From Jiangella muralis (GTDB lineage: Bacteria > Actinomycetota > Actinomycetes > Jiangellales > Jiangellaceae): 64,000 nucleotides of DNA. The translations under genes were made by a program, and so were the position numbers. Below are positions 25,262 through 33,420 of this stretch, one piece after another. A model generated the notes under the pieces. That model had not been told where the DNA came from, ran no database searches, and was given only the letters and a program-made list of their open reading frames with translations. The stretch lies in the NCBI RefSeq assembly GCF_001270745.1, contig NZ_KQ434758.1, positions 62,001-126,000 of the forward strand. The letters run 5' to 3'. Each line of letters begins with the position of its first letter. Position 1 is the stretch's first letter.

Positions 25262-25951
25262 ATGATCGAACCCGACTTCGTCACCGCCACGCGCGCGGCC
25301 TACGACACCGTCGCCGTGTCGTACGCCGAGACGCTCCGCGACCACCTCGCCTCCGAGCCGTTCGACCGCGCGATGCTCGACGCCTTCACGTCGCTGGTGG
25401 GCGCCGGCGCCGACGCCGGTGCCGACGCCGGGCCGGTCGTGGAGGTCGGTTGCGGGCCGGGGCGCATCACCGGCTACCTGCGCCAACGCGGCCTCGACGT
25501 CGCCGGCATCGATCTCTCCCCCGCCATGATCGACGTCGCCCGAGCCGCCCACCCCGACATCCCGTTCACCGTCGGCTCCATGCTCGCCCTCGACCTCCCC
25601 GACGGCGGCCTCGCCGGCCTGGTCGCGTGGTACTCCATCATCCACACCCCGCCCGAGCTGCTTCCCGGCGTCTTCACCGAGTTCCGCCGCGTCCTCCGAC
25701 CGGGCGGTCGCCTGCTGCTCGCCTTCCAGGTGGGCGACGAGAAGATCCGGGTCGAGCACGCCTACGGCCATCCCGTCTCCGCCGACGCCTACCGGCTGCC
25801 GCCCGACCACATCGCCGACCTCCTCGCCGCCGCCTCCTTCACCATCGACGCACGCCTGGTCCGGGCGCCCCGGCAGCCTGAACTGGAGAAGGGACCGCAG
25901 GCCTACCTCATCGCCAGCACCACCGCCGACCCCGAGGAGGAGCTGCCCTGA
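25262..25951 (+). CDS. Class I SAM-dependent methyltransferase
   Basis: The 229-aa product has motif I VVEVGCGPGRITGYL, the acidic loop VAGIDLSPAMIDVAR, motif II-like GLAGLVAWYSIIH and post-motif LRPGGRLLLAF. The Methyltransf_11/25 type fits, but the methyl acceptor cannot be named. A TACCGT box ends 7 nt before the ATG (25249-25254), so the mRNA is probably leaderless. A glycine/alanine/aspartate repeat GADAGADAG precedes motif I. It is divergent from the HTH/Clp-N operon. Confidence 0.85.
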   Translation: MIEPDFVTATRAAYDTVAVSYAETLRDHLASEPFDRAMLDAFTSLVGAGADAGADAGPVVEVGCGPGRITGYLRQRGLDVAGIDLSPAMIDVARAAHPDIPFTVGSMLALDLPDGGLAGLVAWYSIIHTPPELLPGVFTEFRRVLRPGGRLLLAFQVGDEKIRVEHAYGHPVSADAYRLPPDHIADLLAAASFTIDARLVRAPRQPELEKGPQAYLIASTTADPEEELP

Positions 25952-26056
25952 TTGCCACCCACTCCTGCCCGCGCGCCCGTACGCCCGCGCGCACCGCCGC
26001 CTCACACGCCCGGTCGCTGTGGCCGGTCGCTGTGCCCTACCCAGAGCGCGCCCGGT

Positions 26057-26518
26057 TCAGGGCGTGGGGTCGCCGTCCGTGATCATGCGGATCGCTTTCG
26101 CCGCCCGATCGGCGCGGGTTGGCTGCTTCCTGCCCTCGGCGACCCAGTCGGCGTACCGCTTGCGGTGCGAGAACGACATCGCCTCATACTCACGCAGCGC
26201 CGCGGGGTCGGCGGCGAGCGCGGCGCTCAGTTCGCGCGGCACGTCGACCACGCGCGGCTGGTCGTCCGGCTCCATCGTCACGTGCACGGTGTCACCCACA
26301 TCGACGCCGAGGTCGGCGCGCTGGGCCTTGCGCAGGCCGATCCAGCCGGCGCCCCCGTAGACGGCGACCGTCGTGCGGAAGGGCGGCGTGCCGTTGACGG
26401 ACACCAGGACCGGCGCCCGCGCCTTGCCGTACGTCTCCTTCGGGTCGAACGGCAGCGCGAAGCCGCAGCCCGGGCCATCGTCGCCGATGAGGAGCGCGTC
26501 GAACTCCGTCGTCGCCAT
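26057..26518 (-). CDS. DUF1905 / YdeI-OmpD-associated family protein
   Basis: The 153-aa product has a DUF1905-like beta-barrel half (FALPFDPKETYGKARAPVLVSVNGTPPFRTTVAVYGG, then LGVDVGDTVHVTMEPDDQPRVVDVP). A C-terminal bacteriocin-protection YdeI-like half follows (ALREYEAMSFSHRKRYADWVAEGRKQPTRADRAAKAIRMI). Function is unknown. A CAGAAT box lies 6 nt before the ATG. It is convergent with the methyltransferase; the roughly 100-bp gap holds only a 12-bp direct duplication (CCGGTCGCTGTG). Confidence 0.82.
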   Translation of the reverse strand: MATTEFDALLIGDDGPGCGFALPFDPKETYGKARAPVLVSVNGTPPFRTTVAVYGGAGWIGLRKAQRADLGVDVGDTVHVTMEPDDQPRVVDVPRELSAALAADPAALREYEAMSFSHRKRYADWVAEGRKQPTRADRAAKAIRMITDGDPTP

Positions 26519-26623
26519 GTCGCCATTCTGCCCGCCCCGCCGGCGCGCTCCACCCCGCCGCCAGCACGCCCCACGCGCACCAGCACCCCCAGCCCTGTCG
26601 GTGCGCCCGCCTACCCTCGATCC

Positions 26624-27058
26624 ATGACCGACGCCCGCCCGTTCCCCGCCACCGACACCGCGTTCGGCCGGCGCGTGCACGACCGCCTGCGCGACGAGCG
26701 CGTCATCTGGCTCACGGTCGTCGCGCCCAGCGGTACGCCGCAGCCGAACCCGGTCTGGTTCGCTCGCGTCGGCGACGACGTCGTCATCTACAACGACCGG
26801 CACGCCCTCCGGCTCGACTGGCTGGACGATCGGCCGCGGGTCGCGCTGCACCTCAACAGCGACGCCCGCGGCGACGACGTCATCGTGCTCACCGGGCGGG
26901 CCGAGTTCCGCGACGACATCCCGCCGGCGCACGAGTCGCCCGAGTACGTCGCCAAGTACGGCCCCGACATGGTCCGCGTCAGCGGCAGCGCCGAGGCGTT
27001 CTCGCACCAGTACTCGGCGGCGGCCGTCGTCCGCGTCGATCACGTCCGCGGATACTGA
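26624..27058 (+). CDS. Split-barrel pyridoxamine 5'-phosphate oxidase-like (F420-type, TIGR03667-like) protein
   Basis: The 144-aa product starts with a short helix and continues VIWLTVVAPSGTPQPNPVWFARVGDDVVIYN, then RVALHLNSDARGDDVIVLTG. This is the flavin/deazaflavin split barrel common in actinobacteria. A TACCCT box (26612-26617) ends 6 nt before the ATG. The phosphotransferase gene follows 3 nt after the stop, so the two are probably one operon. Confidence 0.85.
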   Translation: MTDARPFPATDTAFGRRVHDRLRDERVIWLTVVAPSGTPQPNPVWFARVGDDVVIYNDRHALRLDWLDDRPRVALHLNSDARGDDVIVLTGRAEFRDDIPPAHESPEYVAKYGPDMVRVSGSAEAFSHQYSAAAVVRVDHVRGY

Positions 27059-27061
27059 GCC

Positions 27062-27751
27062 ATGACGGACGTGGCCGGCCTGGAGCTGGTGGGCGCCGGC
27101 CGCACCGCCGACGTCTACGCGATCGACGGCGGCCGGGTGCTGCGCCGCTACCGCGACGGCGGGTCCGCGGCGACCGAGGCCTCCGTCATGACCCACGTCC
27201 GCGCCCACGGGTTCCCCGCTCCGGCCGTCTACGAGGCCACTGGTCCGGACCTCGTCCTCGATCGTCTCGTCGGCCCGACGCTGCTCCAGGCCCTCCGCGA
27301 CGGCGAGCGCTCGGCCGCCGACGCCGCCGACGTCCTGGCCGGGTTGCACCGCCGGTTGCACGCCGTCCCGCCGTCCGGTCTTCCACGCCCCGCCGGGCCG
27401 GCCGCCGGCACCGTCGTCCACCTCGATCTGCACCCCGACAACGTGATCCTGACGCCGGACGGGCCGGTGCTGATCGACTGGCGCAACGCCACCGACGGCC
27501 CCGCCGACCTCGACGTCGTGTACTCGGCGCTGATCCTGGCGCAGGTCGCCGTGGGGCCGGACGCCGCGCTGGCACCCGTCGCGGCGGCGCTGATCGGACC
27601 GTTCCTGACCGCCGCTGGCGGCGCGCCGCTCGATCGCCTCGCCGCGGCCACCACCCGCCGCGGCGGCGATCCGCAACTGACGACGACCGAACGCGAGCGG
27701 CTCGCCGCGGCCGCCGTGCTCGTCGCCGAGGAGGCCCGGCACGCCTCTTGA
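27062..27751 (+). CDS. Aminoglycoside phosphotransferase (APH)-family kinase-like protein
   Basis: The 229-aa product has a short N-lobe (VGAGRTADVYAIDGGRVLRRY), the catalytic loop VVHLDLHPDNVIL and the metal-binding DW in VLIDWRNATDG. It is shorter than resistance enzymes (about 260-300 aa), and the C-lobe is compact. The substrate is unknown; a metabolic or nucleoside-like kinase is as likely as drug modification. It lies 3 nt after the split-barrel gene. Its last 4 nt overlap an upstream extension of the next reading frame. Confidence 0.8.
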   Translation: MTDVAGLELVGAGRTADVYAIDGGRVLRRYRDGGSAATEASVMTHVRAHGFPAPAVYEATGPDLVLDRLVGPTLLQALRDGERSAADAADVLAGLHRRLHAVPPSGLPRPAGPAAGTVVHLDLHPDNVILTPDGPVLIDWRNATDGPADLDVVYSALILAQVAVGPDAALAPVAAALIGPFLTAAGGAPLDRLAAATTRRGGDPQLTTTERERLAAAAVLVAEEARHAS

Positions 27752-27816
27752 CGCCCCCGCCCGCGACCCAAAAGCACGGCGCAAAGCAGTGGAATCCAGG
27801 CGTGAACAGGAGCAAG

Positions 27817-28557
27817 ATGGTGAGCACACAACCCGCCGAAGACCATCGGGGTGCATCCATGTCCGGTCTCCACAACGACGCACCTGGCATGCTGCCGGTG
27901 CTTTCGAAGGGCAAACACCGCAACGCACGCAAGGGCGCGTGCTTCATGGAATTCGCGTCTTACCTCGCCGGCGAGCGATGGAGCGACCACCCGTCCTGCA
28001 CGCATCCGCTGCTGGCCGCGGTCGCCCGGCTGGTGAACGACGCCATCTCCGACGAGCGCCGGCCGCAACTGGCCCCACTCGTCCCCATGGTCATCGGGGT
28101 CGACTCCGACGACCCGCGCATGGACGTCCACATCACGCTCCGGGTCGCCCAGACGGGCCTGCCGGTGGCGTCGGCGGAGCGTCAGCGCGTGCTGGCGGTC
28201 GCGCTGCTGTCGGCTGAGCGCATCCTCGACGAGCTCGACCACCGGCCGGCCGGCACGCTCACCGAGCGCAGCCGCGACGCACTGGCCAAGGTCCCGGTCG
28301 CGGCCCGGTGGGCCTACGACTTCGCCGAGGGCGAGCAGACCACGATGAAGGGGTTCCAGCGCTACGCGGCGCCGACGGCCGTCCGCTGCGCTGTCGAGGG
28401 CGTCGCCAACGCCTGCGTCGCCGACCCCGACGCGCTGCTGCACCAACTGCTCGAGCTGACCATCGCCGACTGCGCGCGGCTGGTCGAGCCGCGCGGCAAC
28501 GCCGACTCCGCTCGCTGGGCCGACGCATGCCGGCTCACGGGCACGGTCACCACGTGA
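27817..28557 (+). CDS. Conserved actinobacterial protein of unknown function
   Basis: The 246-aa product contains GKHRNARKGACFMEFASYLAGERWSDHPSCTHPLLAAVARLVND and, later, ARLVEPRGNADSARWADACRL. I remember this type as a conserved hypothetical in actinomycetes but know no function. The ATG at 27817 follows AGGAG by 4 nt; the frame is open upstream to 27748, and ATG 27859 is another possibility. A 10-bp terminator-like hairpin follows at 28567. Confidence 0.65.
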   Translation: MVSTQPAEDHRGASMSGLHNDAPGMLPVLSKGKHRNARKGACFMEFASYLAGERWSDHPSCTHPLLAAVARLVNDAISDERRPQLAPLVPMVIGVDSDDPRMDVHITLRVAQTGLPVASAERQRVLAVALLSAERILDELDHRPAGTLTERSRDALAKVPVAARWAYDFAEGEQTTMKGFQRYAAPTAVRCAVEGVANACVADPDALLHQLLELTIADCARLVEPRGNADSARWADACRLTGTVTT

Positions 28558-28566
28558 GCTGACGAA

Positions 28567-28600
28567 CACCGGCCCCGGGCGCGACGGTTCGGGGCCGGTG
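28567..28600 (+). terminator. Terminator-like hairpin
   Basis: CACCGGCCCC (28567-28576) and GGGGCCGGTG (28591-28600) are perfect complements around a 14-nt loop, 9 nt after the stop of the conserved hypothetical gene. Confidence 0.6.
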
Positions 28601-28698
28601 AGTTGTGCGCGAGTGCGGACAGCGGTCCGGGCCCAAGGGAGTCCGGATCCACGGGGGCGAGCAGCCGAGCGCGACACCTGCCCAAACCGAGCCGCGGC

Positions 28699-28762
28699 CG
28701 GACCCAGGCGACCGGGCGGTCGGACCCAGGCGGTCGGACCCAGGCGGCCGGACCCAGGCAGC
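28699..28762. repeat. Short direct repeats (CGGACCCAGGC, 14-bp period)
   Basis: CGGACCCAGG(C) occurs at 28699, 28721, 28735 and 28749, the last three at a strict 14-bp period. The repeats sit in the 324-bp gap 28558-28881, which also holds the hairpin above and the iron box below; no gene is seen in it. Confidence 0.6.
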
Positions 28763-28853
28763 CGGGCGCCCGGGCGCAGTGCCACGACACGCGTGCCGCG
28801 ACAACGGCCGGCATCCCACCCCACCTCACCCCGCCCCACCCCACGATGCGTAG

Positions 28854-28872
28854 TTAGGTTTGCCTGAGCTAA
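28854..28872 (+). promoter_or_regulatory. DtxR/DmdR-type iron box
   Basis: TTAGGTTTGCCTGAGCTAA matches the actinobacterial iron box TTAGGTTAGCCTAACCTAA at 16 of 19 positions. It lies 9 nt upstream of the siderophore-binding lipoprotein start, so repression under iron sufficiency is expected. Confidence 0.7.
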
Positions 28873-28881
28873 CTTAGCCGG

Positions 28882-29964
28882 GTGAGTTCTCGACGACTGC
28901 CGACGTTCCTGCTAGCCCTGCTGCTCGGCGCTGCCCTCGCCGGCTGCGGCTCCGACGATGACGCCCCGAGCGGTGACGACGGCGGCGGCGGCGACAGAAC
29001 CGACGCCGCCGACAACGGCGTGGCCGACAGCAGCCCGGACGACAGCGGCCCGGACGACGGCGGCGGCTTCCCCGTCACCATCGAGCACGCGCTCGGCTCC
29101 GCCACCATCGAGGAGGCGCCGGAGCGGGTGGTGACGTGGGGCCCGTCGAATCAGGATGCGGTGCTGGCGCTCGGCGTGGTCCCGGTCGCGATGCCGTTCT
29201 TGGACTACGGCGGCGACGACGAGGGCGTGCTGCCGTGGGTGCGCGAGAACCTGGGCGACGCTGAGGTGCCGACGCTGCTGCCGAACGCGTCCGGCGAGGA
29301 GATCCCGTACGAGGCGATCGCCGAGGAGCAGCCCGACGTCATCGTGGCCGTGTACTCGGGACTCACGCAGGAGGAGTACGACACGCTCAGCGCCATCGCC
29401 CCCACCGTCGCCTACCCGGACGCACCGTGGAGCACGTCCTGGCAGGACCAGACGACGATCATCGGCGCGGCGCTGGGCCGGGCCGCCCGGGCGGACGAGC
29501 TGGTCGCCGAGACCGAGGAGTACCTCGCCACCCGCAGCGACGAGTTCCCGGAGCTGGCCGGCACCACCTTCGCCTACGGCGCCGAGGACGGCGCGCAGCT
29601 CGCCCTCTACACGTCCGACGACGTGCGGGTGCGGCTGCTCACCGACCTCGGCATGACGCTCGCCCCGTACGTCGACGAGCACGCGGAGGGCGACGGCGTG
29701 TACTACTACGTGTCGCCGGAGCTGGCGGGCGACATCGAGGCCGACGTGTTCATCGGGTGGTTCAACGACCAGGCGGCGGCCGACGCGTTCGCGGCGAACC
29801 CGGCGTACGCGCAGCTCCCGGCCGTCGCGGCGGGGGCGTTCGCCCCGATCGCCGGCGAGGACTACGTGACCGCCAGTTCCGCGCCGACGGTGCTGTCGAT
29901 CCCGTGGATGCTCGACGACTACCTGCCTCAGCTCGCGGCGGCGGCCACCGCGGCCGGCGAGTAG
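28882..29964 (+). CDS. Iron-siderophore ABC transporter substrate-binding lipoprotein
   Basis: The 360-aa product has a lipoprotein signal with lipobox LAGC (lipid-modified C22). An acidic glycine/aspartate linker follows (residues 23-62), then the FecB/PeriBP_2 fold: ERVVTWGPSNQDAVLALGVVPVAM and IAEEQPDVIVAVYSGL, with a C-terminal lobe ending SIPWMLDDYLPQL. It delivers ferric siderophore to a permease, but no permease or ATPase gene adjoins it. The GTG start at 28882 is set by the signal peptide and lies 9 nt after an iron box. Its 3' end overlaps the flavoprotein gene by 37 nt tail to tail. Confidence 0.9.
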   Translation: MSSRRLPTFLLALLLGAALAGCGSDDDAPSGDDGGGGDRTDAADNGVADSSPDDSGPDDGGGFPVTIEHALGSATIEEAPERVVTWGPSNQDAVLALGVVPVAMPFLDYGGDDEGVLPWVRENLGDAEVPTLLPNASGEEIPYEAIAEEQPDVIVAVYSGLTQEEYDTLSAIAPTVAYPDAPWSTSWQDQTTIIGAALGRAARADELVAETEEYLATRSDEFPELAGTTFAYGAEDGAQLALYTSDDVRVRLLTDLGMTLAPYVDEHAEGDGVYYYVSPELAGDIEADVFIGWFNDQAAADAFAANPAYAQLPAVAAGAFAPIAGEDYVTASSAPTVLSIPWMLDDYLPQLAAAATAAGE

Positions 29965-30890
29965 ATTCCACTATTGACGAGATCCATATTGATCATTGCT
30001 GCCGCGTCAACGCCGGCCGATGCAGACTTGATCACTGTTGCGAACACATCGGCAACATTGCCGGCCGCCCAGACACCGGGCACCGAGGTGCCGCCCATCG
30101 GGTCGACGGTGAGGGCGGTGCCGGCGATGATGCCGCCGCGCTCCTGCTCGACGGCGGCCAGGCCGAGACCGGCGACCATGTCGGCCCGCGCGACCGGCTT
30201 CGGCGCGACGACGACGGCGCCGGCGGGGACGACGAGACCACTGTCGAGCTCGACGCCGGTCAGCTCGTCGGACTCGATCCGCAGCGCCGCGACCGTCCCC
30301 TCGACCACCCGCACACCGCGCCCGGCGAGGTCGGCCAGCTGCGCGTCGTCCAGGGCCGGTGCGGTGTGCGTGAACAGGGTGACGTCGGCGGACCACTGCC
30401 GGAACAGCTGCGCGTGGTGCACGGACGCCGCCGACGTCGCCAGGACGCCGATCGCGCGGTCGCGCACCTCCCAGCCGTGGCAGTACGGGCAGTGCAGCAC
30501 GTCGCGCCCCCACCGCTCGCGCACGCCGGGCACGTCCGGCAGCTCGTCGACGCCGCCGGTGGCCAGCAGGATCCGCCGCGCCAGCACGGTCGCCCCACTG
30601 TCGAGGCGGACGGTGAAGTCGCCGGCCGCGCCGGTCACCTCGACCACCGCGCCGTCGACGAGCTCGCCGCCGTAGCCGGCGATCTCGGACCGGCCGATGC
30701 GGTACAGCTCGCCCGGAGCGGTGCCCTCGCGGCCCAGGTAGTTGTGGATGCCGGCAGCGGGCGCGTTGCGCGGCTCACCGGCGTCGACCACCAGCACCGA
30801 TCGCCGCGCCCGGGCCAGCGTCAGGGCGCCGCTCAGCCCGGCCGGCCCGCCACCGATCACCACAACGTCATAACGGTTCTCATTAGTCAT
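29928..30890 (-). CDS. Thioredoxin reductase-like NAD(P)/FAD-dependent oxidoreductase
   Basis: The 320-aa product has the FAD-binding VVVIGGGPAGLSGALTLAR, a redox-active CPYC (C134/C137) in VLHCPYCHGWEVRDR and the second FAD motif GVWAAGNVADVFATVI. It matches the TrxR-like low-molecular-weight branch, and the partner disulfide substrate is unknown. The start at 30890 follows overlapping inverted repeats (30921-30946). The C-terminus overlaps the opposite-strand lipoprotein gene by 37 nt. Confidence 0.87.
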   Translation of the reverse strand: MTNENRYDVVVIGGGPAGLSGALTLARARRSVLVVDAGEPRNAPAAGIHNYLGREGTAPGELYRIGRSEIAGYGGELVDGAVVEVTGAAGDFTVRLDSGATVLARRILLATGGVDELPDVPGVRERWGRDVLHCPYCHGWEVRDRAIGVLATSAASVHHAQLFRQWSADVTLFTHTAPALDDAQLADLAGRGVRVVEGTVAALRIESDELTGVELDSGLVVPAGAVVVAPKPVARADMVAGLGLAAVEQERGGIIAGTALTVDPMGGTSVPGVWAAGNVADVFATVIKSASAGVDAAAMINMDLVNSGIYSPAAVAAAAS

Positions 30891-30920
30891 ACACCCAGGG
30901 TGCGCCCACCACGCCCGGAC

Positions 30921-30946
30921 GGCAAGGTTCGTTGCCGATCTGGCAA
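30921..30946. promoter_or_regulatory. Overlapping inverted repeats upstream of the flavoprotein gene
   Basis: GGCAA-N6-TTGCC (30921-30936) overlaps TTGCC-GATCT-GGCAA (30932-30946), about 30 nt upstream of the flavoprotein start. This alternating arrangement looks like a multimeric operator; the regulator is unknown. Confidence 0.4.
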
Positions 30947-31098
30947 GGTGCGCGCCGGGTAGACTGGTCGGCAGCGCGGCCGGAGCCGCGTCCGGGTCCG
31001 CGGGCAGGGTCGAACCCACTCCGTCGAACGTGTCCTTGTCCGAGCCTTTGTGCGGCCGACATTGCGGACCATCGGCGCTCTCGCGCACGGAGGACTCG

Positions 31099-32589
31099 AT
31101 GCCCGAGCTACCCGCCCGACCCGACCACGGCCACCTGAAGAAGCAGGCCAAAGAGCTGCTGCGCGGCTACCGCGATGGCGACCCGGCGGCGGTCGCCCGG
31201 TTCCGCGCCAGCCTGCCGCATGTCGCCCAGTCGCACGCCACTCAGCCACGGCTGCGCGACGCCCAGTCCTGCGTCGCCCGCGAGTACGGCTTCGTGTCGT
31301 GGGCCGCGCTGCGGCGGCACGTCGACGAGGCCCGAGGGATGTCGGCTGAGCACTGGCTGCGGCTGGTGTACGCCGGCGACACCGTCGGCGGGACGCACGC
31401 CGCCCGGCCGGTCGAAGCCGCGCGGCTACGCGCGGCCGTCACCGCCACCGGCGACCTCGCCGCCGCCACCGGCGACCTCGCTGCCGCCACCGGCGACGTC
31501 GCGGCCGTCACCGCGGCGATCGCCGCCGATCCCGGCTGGGTGCACCGGCCGGGCGGCTCCTTCGGCCTGCCGCCGCTGATCGCCGTCGCGCACTCGTCGT
31601 TGGTGCGGCTGCCGGAGTTCGCCGCCGGCCTGCGTGCCAGCGCCCGCGCGCTGCTGGCCGCCGGCGCCGACCCGAACCAGGCGGTCGTCCTCACCGGAGG
31701 ACAGCATCCGGTGACGGCGCTGTACGGCGCCGCGGGCGTCACCCACGACCACGAGCTGACCGCGCTGCTGCTCGACGCCGGGGCCGGCCCGGACGACGGC
31801 GAGTCGCTCTACCACTCGCTCGGCGACCGCGAGTGCGCCCGGCTGCTGATGGCGGCGGGCGCGACCGTCACCGGCACGAACGCCATGTACGCCGTCGCCG
31901 ACCATGACGACGCCGAGGTGCTGCGGCTGCTGCTCGAGCACGGTGGCGACCCGAACGAGCCGTCGCCGTCGTGGGGGTCGCCGCTGCTGTTCGCGCTGCG
32001 CCGGCGGTGCTCGACGGCGTTCGTGCGGCTGCTGCTCGACGCAGGGGCGGACCCGCGCGCCGTCACGCCGGACGGGGTCGGCGCGCACCGGCTGGCGCTG
32101 CGGTTCGGGCTGACGGAGGCGGCGGCGCTGCTGCCGGCCGACGACGCCAGCACCCCACTGGAAGAGCTGATCGCCGCCTGCGCCAGCGGGAACGGCGCCG
32201 TCGCCCGGAACCTGGTCGCCGCGCATCCCGGCCTCGTCGACACCCTCGACGAGGGCCAGCGGCGGCTGCTGCCCGACCTCGCCGGCGAGGGCGCCGCCGA
32301 CGCCGTCCGGCTGCTGGTCGAAGCCGGCTGGCCGGTCGACGCGCCGGGCGGCGACTGGCAGGCCACCGCGCTGAACCTCGCGGTCTACCGCGGCGACGCG
32401 GCGCTGGCCCGGTTCCTGCTCGAGCACGGCGCCGACCCCGCCGTCGTGCACGGCTTCGGCGACACCGTCGTCGGGACGCTGTCGTGGGCCTCGCAGAACA
32501 ACGAGGAGCCGGGCATCGTCGCCGACTGGGCCGGCTGTGCCCGCGCGCTGCTCGACCACGGCGTCGAACTGCCGGACGAACTCACCTGA
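31099..32589 (+). CDS. Ankyrin-repeat protein
   Basis: The 496-aa product begins MPELPARPDHGHLKKQAKELLRGYRDGDPAAV, a conserved N-terminal cap of actinobacterial ankyrin proteins. Ankyrin units follow, for example ARALLAAGADPNQAV, TALLLDAGAGPDDG, LRLLLEHGGDPNEPS, VRLLLDAGADPRAV and ARFLLEHGADPAVV. Between cap and repeats is a 7-residue unit ATGDLAA present three times (31444-31506). It is presumably a protein-binding scaffold; the target is unknown. GGAGG upstream fixes ATG 31099. It overlaps the PPK2 3' end by 8 nt tail to tail. Confidence 0.85.
   Translation: MPELPARPDHGHLKKQAKELLRGYRDGDPAAVARFRASLPHVAQSHATQPRLRDAQSCVAREYGFVSWAALRRHVDEARGMSAEHWLRLVYAGDTVGGTHAARPVEAARLRAAVTATGDLAAATGDLAAATGDVAAVTAAIAADPGWVHRPGGSFGLPPLIAVAHSSLVRLPEFAAGLRASARALLAAGADPNQAVVLTGGQHPVTALYGAAGVTHDHELTALLLDAGAGPDDGESLYHSLGDRECARLLMAAGATVTGTNAMYAVADHDDAEVLRLLLEHGGDPNEPSPSWGSPLLFALRRRCSTAFVRLLLDAGADPRAVTPDGVGAHRLALRFGLTEAAALLPADDASTPLEELIAACASGNGAVARNLVAAHPGLVDTLDEGQRRLLPDLAGEGAADAVRLLVEAGWPVDAPGGDWQATALNLAVYRGDAALARFLLEHGADPAVVHGFGDTVVGTLSWASQNNEEPGIVADWAGCARALLDHGVELPDELT
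31444..31506 (+). repeat. Three tandem 21-bp units inside the ankyrin gene
   Basis: Units at 31444, 31465 and 31486 encode ATGDLAA, ATGDLAA and ATGDVAA. The first two differ by one base, suggesting recent in-frame expansion. Confidence 0.75.
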
Positions 32590-33397
32590 GCGAGCCCGCG
32601 TGGTCGGGCACGTGGTTCTGCAGCTCGCGCGGCGGCCGCTCGTAGCCCTTGGCGGCCGGCCGCGGCGGCAACCGCAGCGGCCGGCGCTGCACCTCGTGGT
32701 ACGCGATGGTCGAGAGCAGATGCGCGATCATGTTGACGCGCGCGGAGCGCTTGTCCTCGCTCTCGACCACGTACCACGGCGCCTCCGGGATGTCGGTGTG
32801 CACGAACATGTCGTCCTTCGCGCGCGAGTAGTCCTCCCAGCGGCTGATCGACTCGAGGTCCATCGGCGACAGCTTCCACCGGCGCATCGGGTCCTCCAGC
32901 CGCGATCGGAACCGGCGTTCCTGCTCCGCGTCGCTCACCGAGAACCAGTACTTGCGCAGCAGGACGCCGTCCTCGACCAGCATCCGCTCGAACGTCGGGG
33001 CCTGGTTGAGGAAGCGCAGGTACTCCTCCTTCGTGCAGAAGCCCATGACCCGCTCGACGCCGGCGCGGTTGTACCAGCTCCGGTCGAACAGGACGATCTC
33101 GCCGGCGGCCGGCAGGTGCTCGACGTAGCGCTGGAAGTACCACTGGCTGCGCTGCCGCTCCGTCGGCGCCGGCAGGGCGGCGATGCGGGCGATGCGCGGA
33201 TTGAGGTACTGCGTGACCCGCTTGATGGTGCTGCCCTTGCCGGCCGCGTCGCGCCCCTCGAAGACCACGACGACGCGGGCGCCCTCCTGGCGGACCCACT
33301 CCTGGAGTGTCACCAGCTCGGCCTGCAGCCGGAACAGCTCCTTCTCGTAGAGCTTCTTGGGCAGCCGCCCGTCCTTGCCGTCCTTCTTCTTCGCCAC
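32582..33397 (-). CDS. ppk2: Polyphosphate kinase 2
   Basis: The 271-aa class I PPK2 transfers phosphate between polyphosphate and nucleoside diphosphates. It has Walker A FEGRDAAGKGST (residues 46-57), Walker B with D105 in IVLFDRSWYNRAGVERVMGF, and lid residues in VSDAEQERRFRSRLEDPMRRWKLSPMD. A lysine-rich N-terminus (MAKKKDGKDGRLPKK) precedes it. GTG start with GGGAGGGG upstream. It is the only recognisable polyphosphate gene here; phosphorylation of GDP or ADP cannot be told apart from sequence. Confidence 0.92.
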   Translation of the reverse strand: MAKKKDGKDGRLPKKLYEKELFRLQAELVTLQEWVRQEGARVVVVFEGRDAAGKGSTIKRVTQYLNPRIARIAALPAPTERQRSQWYFQRYVEHLPAAGEIVLFDRSWYNRAGVERVMGFCTKEEYLRFLNQAPTFERMLVEDGVLLRKYWFSVSDAEQERRFRSRLEDPMRRWKLSPMDLESISRWEDYSRAKDDMFVHTDIPEAPWYVVESEDKRSARVNMIAHLLSTIAYHEVQRRPLRLPPRPAAKGYERPPRELQNHVPDHAGSLR

Positions 33398-33420
33398 GTG
33401 ATCCCCTCCCTCGACCGAAC

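Noticed and set aside
27062-27751. Aminoglycoside resistance gene
   Set aside because: The APH fold is present but the protein is short and has no drug-specific features; resistance cannot be claimed.
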